Source: CBDCYS01 sp965226185 (lineage in GTDB: Bacteria; Acidobacteriota; Terriglobia; Bryobacterales; UBA6623). Taken from it: DNA of 64,000 nt. This document shows, piece by piece, positions 1 through 8,459 of the stretch; the stretch's first letter is position 1; every line of letters starts with the position of its first letter. The DNA lies in assembly GCA_965226185.1 (NCBI GenBank), contig CBDDCT010000004.1, positions 186,001-250,000 on the forward strand, in the 5' to 3' direction. The notes under the pieces were generated by a model, which saw only the letters and a program-made list of their open reading frames with translations, searched no databases and had not been told where the DNA came from. The position numbers were made by a program, and so were the translations under genes.

Positions 1-603
1 CAGGGTGGGAGTTTGCACGCGTCCGACCGACAAATCCTGCTGGCAGTCAAGGCTGTAGGCTCGGGAAAGATTCATCCCGACCAGCCAATCGGCCTGGCTG
101 CGGGCACGGGCGGCATCGGCGAGGCAGTCGTATTCTTGGGCTGGTTTGAGGGTGCGCAACCCGGCCTCAATGGCCGCCGGGGTCAGCGACGAAATCCAAA
201 GCCGGTCGACAGGCTTACTGGAACGGGTGGCCTCGTAGATGTAGCGGAAGATGAGTTCGCCCTCGCGGCCGGCGTCTGTCGCCGCGACGATACGCTCTAC
301 CTTCTTGCTCGTCAGAATTCTTTTGACAACCTCGAATTGATCGCGGCTTTGTTCGTAGACAACCAGCGGCCACTCCGGCGGCAGCATGGGCAGGGTGTCG
401 CGGCGCCAGCGACGCCATTCCGGGTTGATCTCGTGGGGCTGGGCGAGGGAGACCAGATGGCCGAGAGCCCAGGTCACAATGTATCCGTTGCCGTGCTGGT
501 ACCCGTTACCACGCTGGTGGGCGCCGACGACTTTGGCAATGTCTCTCGCGACGGAGGGCTTTTCGGCGACGATCGCGGTAACCCTGGCTGGTTGAGTGGC
601 CAC
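1..603 (-). CDS. topB: DNA topoisomerase III, N-terminal part (runs off the window)
   Basis: Type IA topoisomerase that relaxes and decatenates DNA through a transient 5'-phosphotyrosine link. I translated the minus strand from a GTG at 603: the first residues read MATQPARVTAIVAEKPSVAR, followed by the TOPRIM hallmark ATDAGREGELIFRYIYE near residues 110-126. The visible part ends in SVGRVQTPTL, the conserved stretch that precedes the active-site region in TopB. Only about 201 residues are inside the window, and the catalytic tyrosine lies beyond position 1. No strong ribosome binding site precedes the GTG, so the exact start is uncertain. It is transcribed away from the respiratory operon that begins near 760. 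Confidence 0.9.
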   Translation of the reverse strand, partial: MATQPARVTAIVAEKPSVARDIAKVVGAHQRGNGYQHGNGYIVTWALGHLVSLAQPHEINPEWRRWRRDTLPMLPPEWPLVVYEQSRDQFEVVKRILTSKKVERIVAATDAGREGELIFRYIYEATRSSKPVDRLWISSLTPAAIEAGLRTLKPAQEYDCLADAARARSQADWLVGMNLSRAYSLDCQQDLSVGRVQTPTL

Positions 604-706
604 TGAATTCTTTAAGGCTATTCTACCCCGTCCGGAGAGGGTCGCGGCTGGGCCCAATCGGGCCGCTATCCCCCGCGCGGAAGTTTTCCGTGCGCGGAAA
701 CGTTGC

Positions 707-761
707 AGGAGGCTCGATGCGGTGTCGCTGCCAAGTGATAATGTCAAGGAGGCTCGATGCG
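707..761. repeat. 15-bp direct repeat in an intergenic region
   Basis: The sequence AGGAGGCTCGATGCG occurs at 707-721 and again at 747-761. Just upstream, 671-697 forms an imperfect GC-rich hairpin. Further down, CACACCTCTC is repeated around 802 and 829. The region between topB and the Rieske gene (604-863) holds no gene; these repeats surround the promoter proposed at 763-791. Confidence 0.5.
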
Positions 762-762
762 C

Positions 763-791
763 TTGTAAGACTTTACTTCCTCCACTACAAT
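763..791 (+). promoter_or_regulatory. Candidate sigma-70 type promoter of the respiratory operon
   Basis: A -35-like TTGTAA (763-768) is separated by 17 bases from a -10-like TACAAT (786-791). It lies about 70 bases before the Rieske start codon. The spacing is ideal and the -10 box is 5/6 to consensus. Sigma preference in this organism is not known, so this is inference. Confidence 0.45.
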
Positions 792-863
792 GGGGGATTA
801 CACACCTCTCAACAATGGAGAGTTGCACACCTCTCCTAGTTACCAATCAGAAGGAAGGCGATC

Positions 864-1469
864 ATGGCTGAAACCACTGGTGGTTCGCCCGAAGGGGCGG
901 CCCACGCGGAGAAAACGACCGCAGAGGCAGCAAAGCCTTCGCTGGCGTCAAAGCTCAGCAAGGCGTTTCAAACGAGTCCTTCGCAGAAGGACGCCGTCAA
1001 GACCCGCCGCCGATTCGTGGGGATCTTTACTGGGGGCTTCCTGCTCACCAACTTCCTGATGTTTCTGCGGTTCTTTTTTCCGCGGACAATCTTCGAACCC
1101 AAGAGGATTTTCAGGATTGGGGCGCCGGGCGACTTCGGGATCGGGGTGGACACGAAATTCCAGAAATCCCAGCGGATCTGGGTGGTCCGCGGCACGGACA
1201 GGCTTTTCGTGATCTTCGCCCGCTGCACCCACCTCGGCTGTACGCCTGACTGGAAGGAATCGGAATCGAAATACAAATGTCCTTGTCACGGCAGCGGCTA
1301 TGACCCCGAGGGGATCAACTACGAGGGCCCGGCTCCACGTCCGATGGACAGAGCCAGAGTAGAACTGAATGCTGAAGGGCAAATCGTAGTCGATACGAGC
1401 ATCCTCTTCAAACAGGAGAAGGGCAAAGCCACTCAATTCAATGACGAGGGGGCCTACATCGTCGTCTGA
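864..1469 (+). CDS. Rieske iron-sulfur protein of a bc-type complex
   Basis: Rieske [2Fe-2S] subunit that carries electrons from quinol to the c-type cytochrome of a bc/b6f-type complex at the outer face of the inner membrane. The 201-residue protein has both cluster-binding boxes: C-T-H-L-G-C (C121, H123, C126) and C-P-C-H-G-S-G-Y (C139, C141, H142). An N-terminal extension of about 45 residues, rich in Ala, Ser and Lys, precedes a twin-arginine stretch (TRRRFVG) and one hydrophobic helix (about 51-73), matching Tat-dependent insertion of a membrane-anchored Rieske domain. The start is ATG 864, preceded by AAGGAAGG. It is the first gene of the operon with split cytochrome b, an octaheme cytochrome and heme A/O synthesis genes. 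Confidence 0.93.
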   Translation: MAETTGGSPEGAAHAEKTTAEAAKPSLASKLSKAFQTSPSQKDAVKTRRRFVGIFTGGFLLTNFLMFLRFFFPRTIFEPKRIFRIGAPGDFGIGVDTKFQKSQRIWVVRGTDRLFVIFARCTHLGCTPDWKESESKYKCPCHGSGYDPEGINYEGPAPRPMDRARVELNAEGQIVVDTSILFKQEKGKATQFNDEGAYIVV

Positions 1470-1659
1470 TGCGCGGTCTGATTCCCTTTCCGGCCTTCTT
1501 GAATAGCCGCTGAGCTACGGAAATCCGATTTCTCGGTTTCGGGCCGGGATCAAAGACCTGCCGGGGACGGGCGATCCACTACCACCGCTCGAAAGCAGAT
1601 GGAGATGAGCGAAATTGAATCGAGGATAGCGGCGGAACAGATGAGTAAAGGAGTGAAGG

Positions 1660-2550
1660 ATGCCTGAGGAAAACGGCTCGAAAAACGGCAAAAACACGAT
1701 CCTGGGAGTGATCGACGCCGACGCCATCAAGCAAAAGGCCACGCAGGACCTGAATGCGTTAAAGAAGCCCACCAAGACCGAGCTGTACAAGTCGATGTTT
1801 CGGGTCAAGCACGACGAAACGCCGCGCAGCCGCACACTGGGCGTTCTGAGCAACGTCTTTCTCCATCTCCATCCGGCCAAGGTGAACCGGGACGCCGTGA
1901 AGTACAACTACACCTGGGGCATGGGCGGAATCACGTTCTACCTGTTCTTCGTGCTGACCTGGACGGGCGTGCTGCTGATGTTCTATTACCACCCGACCAA
2001 GGTCCAGGCGTTTCGCGACATTCTCTACCTCGAGCACGACGTTCCCTTCGGAAAATTGCTCCGCAATATGCACCGCTGGGGAGCGCATGCCATGATTTTG
2101 ACCTTGTGGCTGCACATGTTCCGGGTGTTTCTGACGGGGTCCTACAAAAAGCCCCGGCAGTTCAACTGGTGCGTTGGCGTAATCCTGCTGGTGCTGACGC
2201 TGTTACTGTCGTTTACCGGATACCTGCTTCCCGACGATCAACTGGGCTTCTGGGCGGTCACGGTCGGAACCAACATGGCCCGAGCTTCACCAATGCTGGG
2301 TCATGAAGGCCCGTTTGGCCCGGAATTTGGAATGACGCCTTTTAATGACGTGCGGTTTGCATTGCTGGGAGGCTCGATCGTTGATGCGAATGCCCTGTTG
2401 AGGGCCTATATCTGGCATTGCATCGCGATTCCGGGATTCGCCGCGACATTCATGATCGTGCATTTTTGGCGGGTGCGAAAAGACGGCGGCATCTCCGGGC
2501 CCTCGCCCGTGATGCTAGCCAAGGAGATCAAGCCGCCGCGGCGGGTCTAG
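1660..2550 (+). CDS. Cytochrome b, N-terminal half (b6-like)
   Basis: Heme b-carrying quinol oxidase core of the bc-type complex. The 296-residue protein has an unusual charged N-terminal extension of about 75 residues and then four membrane helices. Heme ligands visible are H138 (in HRW) and H152 (LHMFR) on one helix and H243 and H258 (WHC...VHFWR) on the other. The second pair is spaced 15 apart, as in b6-type rather than mitochondrial bc1-type cytochrome b. The SFTGYLLPDDQ segment is the conserved loop. The C-terminal half is a separate gene 33 bases downstream. The start is ATG 1660, preceded by GAAGG. Confidence 0.93.
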   Translation: MPEENGSKNGKNTILGVIDADAIKQKATQDLNALKKPTKTELYKSMFRVKHDETPRSRTLGVLSNVFLHLHPAKVNRDAVKYNYTWGMGGITFYLFFVLTWTGVLLMFYYHPTKVQAFRDILYLEHDVPFGKLLRNMHRWGAHAMILTLWLHMFRVFLTGSYKKPRQFNWCVGVILLVLTLLLSFTGYLLPDDQLGFWAVTVGTNMARASPMLGHEGPFGPEFGMTPFNDVRFALLGGSIVDANALLRAYIWHCIAIPGFAATFMIVHFWRVRKDGGISGPSPVMLAKEIKPPRRV

Positions 2551-2583
2551 CTGTCTAAGTAGGAACTAAGCGGGAGAAAATCT

Positions 2584-3522
2584 ATGCCGGATTGGGCACA
2601 ACTTTGGGAAATCTTCTCACTTCCGGACAATGTTCCGATCGTGCTGCTGATGATAATGCTGCCGTTTTACACCTGGTACGGCTTGCGGCAGGCCTTTGCG
2701 AACGACCGGCTGATTGGCCAGCTCGAGGCCGACCCGGAACTTGCCAAGACGCACCACCGCAAGGTCCAACCGTTCAAGAAAGGCTGGTCGAAAGAGGTTC
2801 ATGTCTGGCCTTTCTTGCTGCGAATCGAATTTCTGGCGACGGTGATTGTGACCGCTATCTTGATGGTGTGGTCAATCTGCCTGGACGCGCCGCTCGAGGA
2901 GCCCGCCAATCCCAGCCTGACGATGAACCCGGCCAAGGCGCCGTGGTATTTTCTGGGCCTGCAGGAGATGCTGGTCTATTTCGACCCCTGGATAGCCGGC
3001 GTCGTCATGCCCACTCTCATTATTGTCGGCCTGATGGCGATCCCCTATATCGACGAGAACCCGCTGGGGAACGGATACTACACCTTCAAGCAGCGCAAGT
3101 TCGCAATCTTGGCCTTCTTCTTCGGCTTCATTATTTTGTGGTGCTCGATGGTCATCATCGGAACCCTGATTCGCGGTCCCGGGTGGATGTGGTTCTGGCC
3201 GGGTCAGACGTGGGACCACAACCGGCTTGTTTTCGAGGTCAACCAGGACCTGCATGAGATGGTCGGGATCACGGGCACGGTGCCGGCGATGATCTTCGGC
3301 TTTGCGGTGTTGGCGCTGTTTGTGGTGCTGTCCGGACTGCTGGTCCACAAGCTGATGACGCTGAACGAGTTCAACCGCAAAATCCTGGACCGCATGTCGC
3401 TGACTCAGTACATCATGATGCAGGTGCTGCTGATCACGATGCTGAGCCTGCCGGCGAAGATGATCGCGCGGCTGGTGTTTCGGATTAAGGATGTCTTGGT
3501 GACGCCTTGGTTTAATATTTAG
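2584..3522 (+). CDS. Cytochrome b, C-terminal half (subunit IV-like)
   Basis: Carries the rest of the quinol-oxidation site of the split cytochrome b. The 312 residues include a first helix at the N-terminus, then the segment NPAKAPWYFLGLQEMLVYFDPW, and further hydrophobic helices to the C-terminus. At 312 residues it is longer than plant subunit IV (about 160), with extra N- and C-terminal membrane segments. The Qo-site motif normally written PEWY reads A-P-W-Y here, so the acidic residue is absent (a PPWY-like variant). It follows the N-terminal half directly and precedes the octaheme cytochrome. Confidence 0.9.
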   Translation: MPDWAQLWEIFSLPDNVPIVLLMIMLPFYTWYGLRQAFANDRLIGQLEADPELAKTHHRKVQPFKKGWSKEVHVWPFLLRIEFLATVIVTAILMVWSICLDAPLEEPANPSLTMNPAKAPWYFLGLQEMLVYFDPWIAGVVMPTLIIVGLMAIPYIDENPLGNGYYTFKQRKFAILAFFFGFIILWCSMVIIGTLIRGPGWMWFWPGQTWDHNRLVFEVNQDLHEMVGITGTVPAMIFGFAVLALFVVLSGLLVHKLMTLNEFNRKILDRMSLTQYIMMQVLLITMLSLPAKMIARLVFRIKDVLVTPWFNI

Positions 3523-3656
3523 CCGGTTTAGTTTTCACCCGGCCCAATTTTTCGCCGCGGCGTGCCGAGCGCGCCGGCGCTGTGACAGAAGCTAGCTTTC
3601 TCTCTGATCTTGGACGAACCTGCTCGACCGAATGAAGCAGTAACGGAGTTATTCGA

Positions 3657-6600
3657 ATGGCTAAGCCCCCTCCGGCTGATCACGACGATCCAGTCATCAA
3701 TAGTTCACTGAGCGTTCCTTTGTTCGTTTCGACGCTCATTCTGATGCTGACGCTCGTTTGGGCGATTTACGACGAATTGTATACGTTGCGTCCCTGGAAG
3801 GATTATCAGGCGCGCTTCGTTGATAGATACTCAGCCTACCTGAAACAGCTCAAGCCGGAGCAGGCGCAATCGGAGCAAGACGTTAAGAGCTCGGAAGGCT
3901 ACCAAGAGTTGACCGCGGAGGTCGAGCAGGCCGAGACGCTAGCCGCCGAGCGGATCCGTGGGATCAACAAGAGGATAAATCAGGGCGTTACTCCCCGCAT
4001 GGACGCGGTGCGGAAGGAGTATCAGGAGCTCCAAGGCAAGATCGGCGCCAAGGTCTACCTATGGGAGAAATCGGAAAGCGAATCAGACAAGGAATCATAC
4101 GACGAAGAAATCGCGGAGATCAAACAGCTCCAGCAAGAGCTGGATATCGTCCTCGATGACGGTTCGGGGACAAACGAAACGGTCACCATGACCTACGAAC
4201 AAATGGGGACCGAATTCGGGCGTCTGCGGACTTTGCGGGCCGAGTTGCAGGGGGAGCTTGTCGAATTGAACTTGCCGGCCAGGGAGACTCGCGCCGAGCG
4301 GGACGCTTATCTCCAAGAGCGGCTTCATGGGCTGACAGAGCTGCAGGTGGATGGCTTGATCAGCAAGATGGAGAGTTTTTCCGGAGGCATCAAGCAGATT
4401 CACCTGGCCGACATCGATCTGGTGGATCGCTGCGAGTCTTGCCACTTGGGGAACCGCGAGCCGGTCGAGCTGAGCGCGGCGTCGATGGGCGGGGAAAGCG
4501 TCTTCGCCAGCCACCCCAGCCCGGATCTGCTGAAAATCCACGATCCGGAGGAGTTTGGATGCGTGAGTTGCCACAACGGAAATGGGCGGGCCACCAGCAG
4601 TGTCACGAAAGGTCATGGCAGGTACAAGCACTGGCTCTTCCCACTCTATGAAAAGGAAAACGTTGAGGCCGGCTGCCAGCAGTGCCACTCCCGTGAGGTG
4701 GTCACCGATCTGGCCGAGACCCTGAACAAGGGCCGTGCACTGTTCCTCAACAGGGGCTGCTGGGGTTGTCACCGCTTCGAAGGATTCGACCGGGAGGCCC
4801 AAGAACTCGCCACCGTTCAGCAGCAGATCCAGATTATTGGGGAAGAACAAGCCTCGAACCGCAAAGAGGCGCAACTCTCGATCGAGCTGGGCGACGGAGC
4901 GGCCGAGGACGACGTGGCGCTGCGCTACTACGCCCGGGCGGAAACGCTCACTCTGAGAAACAGCAGCCTCGACTCCGAGGTGACTACCCTTCGCGGCCAA
5001 TCGAAAAACTTGGCGAGAGAGGTCAAGAAGTTCGGGCCCAGCTTGAGAGAAATCAAGGTCAAGCTGCGCAAGGAATGGATTCCAGTGTGGCTGAAGAACC
5101 CGCATGAATTCCGGCCAGGCAGCAAGATGCCCGTGTTTCGCCTGGAGGATGAAGATATCCAGGCGATCTCGGCTTATATCTGGCGGAATGCCATCGAGGG
5201 CGACTTGGAGCAGCATCCGCCCGGTAACGCTGAGCGCGGCCAAGAGCTTTTCGAAACGCGCGGATGCCTGGGGTGCCATTCGATCGGCGCGGGTGAAGAC
5301 CGCATCGGCGGAGATTTTGCCGCGAATCTTAGCCGTGTCGGCGAGAAGACGAGCTACAACTTCTTGGTTCGCTGGATACACAATCCCCGCGAGGTCACCC
5401 CAGACCCAAACGATCCCGAAGGCGGAATTCGCTTTACGCCCGTCATGCCCAGTTTGCGGCTGTCCGTCCCCGAAACGCGTGACATTGCCTCCTATCTCAT
5501 GACGCAAAAGACCGATGCCAGCTATGCCGGAGCCGCGTTTATGGACAGCGCCGAAATGGCCGAAAAGGGCGAGGCGCTAGTTCGCCACTACGGCTGCGCG
5601 GGCTGTCACGAAATCAACGGCATGGAGACCGAGGGGCGCATCGGTACCGAGCTGACACTAGAGGGCAGCAAGCCGATCGAGCGTCTCGACTTCGCTCTCA
5701 AGACACACGAGGCGGAACATGATGGCTGGTATAACCATAAAGGCTTTTTCAGCCGCAAGCTGAAGAACCCGGCCTTCTTCGACGAGGGCAAAGTGAAGGC
5801 GCCGCTCGAAGAACTCCGCATGCCCAATTTCAACTTCGGCGACGACGAGATCACGTCGCTGACGACTTTCTTGATGGGCGCGGTTGAGACTCGCTTTCCG
5901 AAACAGTACCGCCACGAACCCGAGGACGAAGGCCGCGACATACAGGAAGGCTGGTGGCTGATCCGGCAATACAACTGCAACGGCTGCCACCAGATTCGCC
6001 CCGGAGATGTGACTTCGTTCATGACGATGCCGCGCTACAGGGACCCTGAATGGGCGGAGCAGTTGCCGCCCCAGCTCTACACCGAGGGTGCCCGCGTGCA
6101 GCCGGATTGGCTGAATGGGTTCTTGGCCAACCCGGCTCAAAGCGAATCGGACATCTATCGCAACGGCTTGCGTACGTACCTCGAGGCGCGCATGCCGACG
6201 TTCTATTTCTCGGATGGGCAGGTTGCGAAACTCATGCGCTTCTTTATGGCGCGCTCCTCCCAGCCGTTGCCCTCTCTGCCCGATTCGCTCGAACCGCTCT
6301 CCAGCGAGGAGCGAATCATGAGCCGAGAGTTGTTCAGCAGCCGTGCTGCGCCTTGTCTGAAATGCCACATGACAGGTAATGCCGCGCGTGACCAGAATGC
6401 AACGGCTCCCAATTTCTTAATCGCCGCTGAGCGGCTCAAGCCGGACTGGACCTACCGCTGGATGCTGGAGCCCGCGAACATCGCCCCGGGCACGGCAATG
6501 CCCTCGGAGCTGTTCCGGCGCGAGGGGGGCCGCTGGGTGTTCGACGGGCCGCTGCCCGCGACTTTCCAAGGCTACGAGAAGGACCACGCCCAACTGCTGG

Positions 6601-6674
6601 TTCGGTACATGTTCCAATTCACGCCGGAGGAACTGCGGAGGCTGCTGGCCACCGCCGGGGCGTCGGGCGGCTAA
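3657..6674 (+). CDS. Membrane-anchored octaheme c-type cytochrome with coiled-coil insert
   Basis: A 1,005-residue protein in the bc operon, in the place of the usual c1/f subunit, so probably the electron exit of the complex (inference from position). One N-terminal helix (about 18-40) anchors it. Residues about 60-235 are rich in Glu, Gln and Lys and look like coiled coil. Eight CXXCH heme c sites are visible at about residues 259, 302, 340, 368, 537, 647, 774 and 900. A second charged stretch without hemes lies near 380-470. The first four hemes resemble a multiheme module and the last four resemble repeated single-heme modules with downstream Met candidates. The start is ATG 3657, preceded by AACGGAG. 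I do not know a characterised protein of this exact architecture. Confidence 0.85.
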   Translation: MAKPPPADHDDPVINSSLSVPLFVSTLILMLTLVWAIYDELYTLRPWKDYQARFVDRYSAYLKQLKPEQAQSEQDVKSSEGYQELTAEVEQAETLAAERIRGINKRINQGVTPRMDAVRKEYQELQGKIGAKVYLWEKSESESDKESYDEEIAEIKQLQQELDIVLDDGSGTNETVTMTYEQMGTEFGRLRTLRAELQGELVELNLPARETRAERDAYLQERLHGLTELQVDGLISKMESFSGGIKQIHLADIDLVDRCESCHLGNREPVELSAASMGGESVFASHPSPDLLKIHDPEEFGCVSCHNGNGRATSSVTKGHGRYKHWLFPLYEKENVEAGCQQCHSREVVTDLAETLNKGRALFLNRGCWGCHRFEGFDREAQELATVQQQIQIIGEEQASNRKEAQLSIELGDGAAEDDVALRYYARAETLTLRNSSLDSEVTTLRGQSKNLAREVKKFGPSLREIKVKLRKEWIPVWLKNPHEFRPGSKMPVFRLEDEDIQAISAYIWRNAIEGDLEQHPPGNAERGQELFETRGCLGCHSIGAGEDRIGGDFAANLSRVGEKTSYNFLVRWIHNPREVTPDPNDPEGGIRFTPVMPSLRLSVPETRDIASYLMTQKTDASYAGAAFMDSAEMAEKGEALVRHYGCAGCHEINGMETEGRIGTELTLEGSKPIERLDFALKTHEAEHDGWYNHKGFFSRKLKNPAFFDEGKVKAPLEELRMPNFNFGDDEITSLTTFLMGAVETRFPKQYRHEPEDEGRDIQEGWWLIRQYNCNGCHQIRPGDVTSFMTMPRYRDPEWAEQLPPQLYTEGARVQPDWLNGFLANPAQSESDIYRNGLRTYLEARMPTFYFSDGQVAKLMRFFMARSSQPLPSLPDSLEPLSSEERIMSRELFSSRAAPCLKCHMTGNAARDQNATAPNFLIAAERLKPDWTYRWMLEPANIAPGTAMPSELFRREGGRWVFDGPLPATFQGYEKDHAQLLVRYMFQFTPEELRRLLATAGASGG

Positions 6675-6762
6675 GTCTCATCGATGTACAATAGGGGAGA
6701 ATTCCCCTTTTAAGATTTTGCACGCAAGTGCGGATTTGCTTTGTAAGGAAGGTATAGAAATT

Positions 6763-7545
6763 ATGTCATTTTCGAAGATATTTGGTTGTCTGATGGCAAC
6801 GTTTCTGCTGTTTGCCGTTGGTTGCGGCGGTGGCGGCGAAGAAGCAGCCACGCCGGAAGAAGCGGCTCCAGGGGCCGCGGTAGAGTACGTCAAGGTTGAT
6901 CCCGCCACCGCCGGCTCGGTCAGCGGTAAGGTGATTTTGGATGGGGAAGCCCCGTCGAATCCTCGGATCAATATGAGCGCCGAGCCGGATTGCGGCGAGC
7001 TCCACGACGGCCCTGTTCACGCCGAAGTAGCCGTTGTTGGCGATGGCGGCTCTCTGGCGAATGTGTTCATCTGGGTGAAAGACGGCATCGAGGGCAAGTT
7101 TGAGGTTCCCAGCACTCCGGTTGCGCTCAACCAGAAGGGTTGCATCTACACGCCGCATGTTGTTGCGCTGCGGAGCGGTCAGGTTCTCAGTGTTGCCAAC
7201 AGCGATCCGACCACGCACAATGTCCACCCGCTCCCTCGCGTCAACCGCGAGTGGAACAGATCACAGACGGCCGATGCCTCCGCGATTGAGAGGAAGTTCA
7301 GCCGTCAAGAGATCATGTTACCGGTCAAGTGCAATATCCATCCATGGATGAGGGCTTACATTAACGTGGTCGACCATCCATTCTTTGCCATAACCGGGGC
7401 GGACGGATCATTCGAGATCAAGGGTCTGCCGCCGGGAACTTACACGATCGAGGCTCGGCACGAGAGATTTGACGCCCAAGAGACGAGCGTCACCGTGGGC
7501 GCTTCGGAGTCCAAGCAGGCTGACTTCACGTTCTCGGCCGGTTGA
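6763..7545 (+). CDS. Cupredoxin-like lipoprotein with C-terminal carboxypeptidase-regulatory-like domain
   Basis: The 260-residue protein starts at ATG 6763 (AAGGAAGG upstream) with a signal peptide ending in a lipobox (LLFAVGC), so it should be lipid-anchored in the periplasm. A glycine-rich linker leads to a cupredoxin-like region in which H-N-V-H and later C-N-I-H-P-W-M supply the His, Cys, His, Met set of a type 1 copper site. The last 60 residues (GADGSFEIKGLPPGTYTIEARHERF) form a carboxypeptidase-regulatory-like beta-sandwich. Position between the octaheme cytochrome and ctaA suggests an electron carrier or copper-linked partner of the complex. That role is inferred. Confidence 0.75.
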   Translation: MSFSKIFGCLMATFLLFAVGCGGGGEEAATPEEAAPGAAVEYVKVDPATAGSVSGKVILDGEAPSNPRINMSAEPDCGELHDGPVHAEVAVVGDGGSLANVFIWVKDGIEGKFEVPSTPVALNQKGCIYTPHVVALRSGQVLSVANSDPTTHNVHPLPRVNREWNRSQTADASAIERKFSRQEIMLPVKCNIHPWMRAYINVVDHPFFAITGADGSFEIKGLPPGTYTIEARHERFDAQETSVTVGASESKQADFTFSAG

Positions 7546-8459
7546 TCGTGAATCTCCGTCTGCACCGCTTCGCTCTGTTCACCGCGTTCTCGACGCTTTG
7601 CCTGATCATTGCCGGAGCGCTGGTGACCAGCAACGAAGCGGGCCTCTCGGTTCCCGATTGGCCGCTTTCCTACGGACAGTTGATGCCTCCGATGATCGGG
7701 GGCATCTTCTACGAACATGGCCATCGAATGATCGCCAGCTTCGTCGGCTTGCTGACGATTGTGCTGGCGGCTTGGCTGTGGAAGGCAGAGACACGGGGCT
7801 GGGTCAAGAAGTTAGGTTTGGCCGCGCTTGGCGTGGTCATAGCCCAAGGCGTTCTCGGCGGGCTGACAGTCATTTTTCTGCTTCCCGTCGCGATTTCCGT
7901 CAGTCACGCTTGTCTGGCGCAGTTGTTCTTCTGTATGATTGTCAGCCTGGCTTGGTATACGTCGCCGAGCTGGCAGCGGCAGCACGAAGGGCTCGGCCCG
8001 CGCTCGACAGACTCTGGGGCGCCGTCGTTACGCGCGCTGTGCCTGACGGCCAACGCCGCTGTGTTCTTGCAGCTCATGATGGGAGCCGCTCTGCGGCATA
8101 AGGGCTTCGGCATCATCCCCCACTTGATCGGGGCTCTGACCGTGGCGGTATTTGTGGTCTGGATTTTGGAGCGGGTAGTGACCCGGCATTCGGGACTGCC
8201 GGAACTTTTAAACTGGACGTTGCTGCTGAACGGCTTGGTGATGCTGCAGCTAGTTTTAGGAGCGGGGACGTATTGGATTCGAGAGCTTACCGAGGACGCC
8301 GTGCAGCCCTTGCTCCCGATGGTGTTGCTGACCGTGGCTCACGTCGCCGCGGGAGCGTTGATCTTCGCGGTCAGCGTGCTTCTGTCGATTCAGGTTCACG
8401 CTCGTCTGGCGGTTTCAACGGCCGGCATGGGGAATCAGGGAGTCCCAGCGGCAACATGA
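7542..8459 (+). CDS. ctaA: Heme A synthase (COX15/CtaA family)
   Basis: Oxidises the C8 methyl of heme O to give heme A for aa3-type oxidases. The 305 residues form about eight membrane helices in two homologous halves. The family's SNEAGLSVPDWPLSYGQ motif follows helix 1, and conserved His residues stand in EHGHRMIAS (first half), SHAC and in the second half (LTVAHVAAG). The likely start is TTG 7542, overlapping the previous stop by four bases; GTG 7548 is the alternative. Its stop overlaps the ATG of ctaB. No oxidase subunits are in the window, so the oxidase itself must lie elsewhere. Confidence 0.9.
   Translation: MIVNLRLHRFALFTAFSTLCLIIAGALVTSNEAGLSVPDWPLSYGQLMPPMIGGIFYEHGHRMIASFVGLLTIVLAAWLWKAETRGWVKKLGLAALGVVIAQGVLGGLTVIFLLPVAISVSHACLAQLFFCMIVSLAWYTSPSWQRQHEGLGPRSTDSGAPSLRALCLTANAAVFLQLMMGAALRHKGFGIIPHLIGALTVAVFVVWILERVVTRHSGLPELLNWTLLLNGLVMLQLVLGAGTYWIRELTEDAVQPLLPMVLLTVAHVAAGALIFAVSVLLSIQVHARLAVSTAGMGNQGVPAAT

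Noticed and set aside
13..606. 197-codon plus-strand frame at the left edge
   Set aside because: The minus strand reads a canonical topoisomerase III N-terminus with TOPRIM motif.
4095..5507. 470-codon open frame on the minus strand inside the octaheme cytochrome gene
   Set aside because: Antisense shadow: the plus-strand frame has eight CXXCH motifs and a clear family architecture; the minus frame has no recognisable domain.
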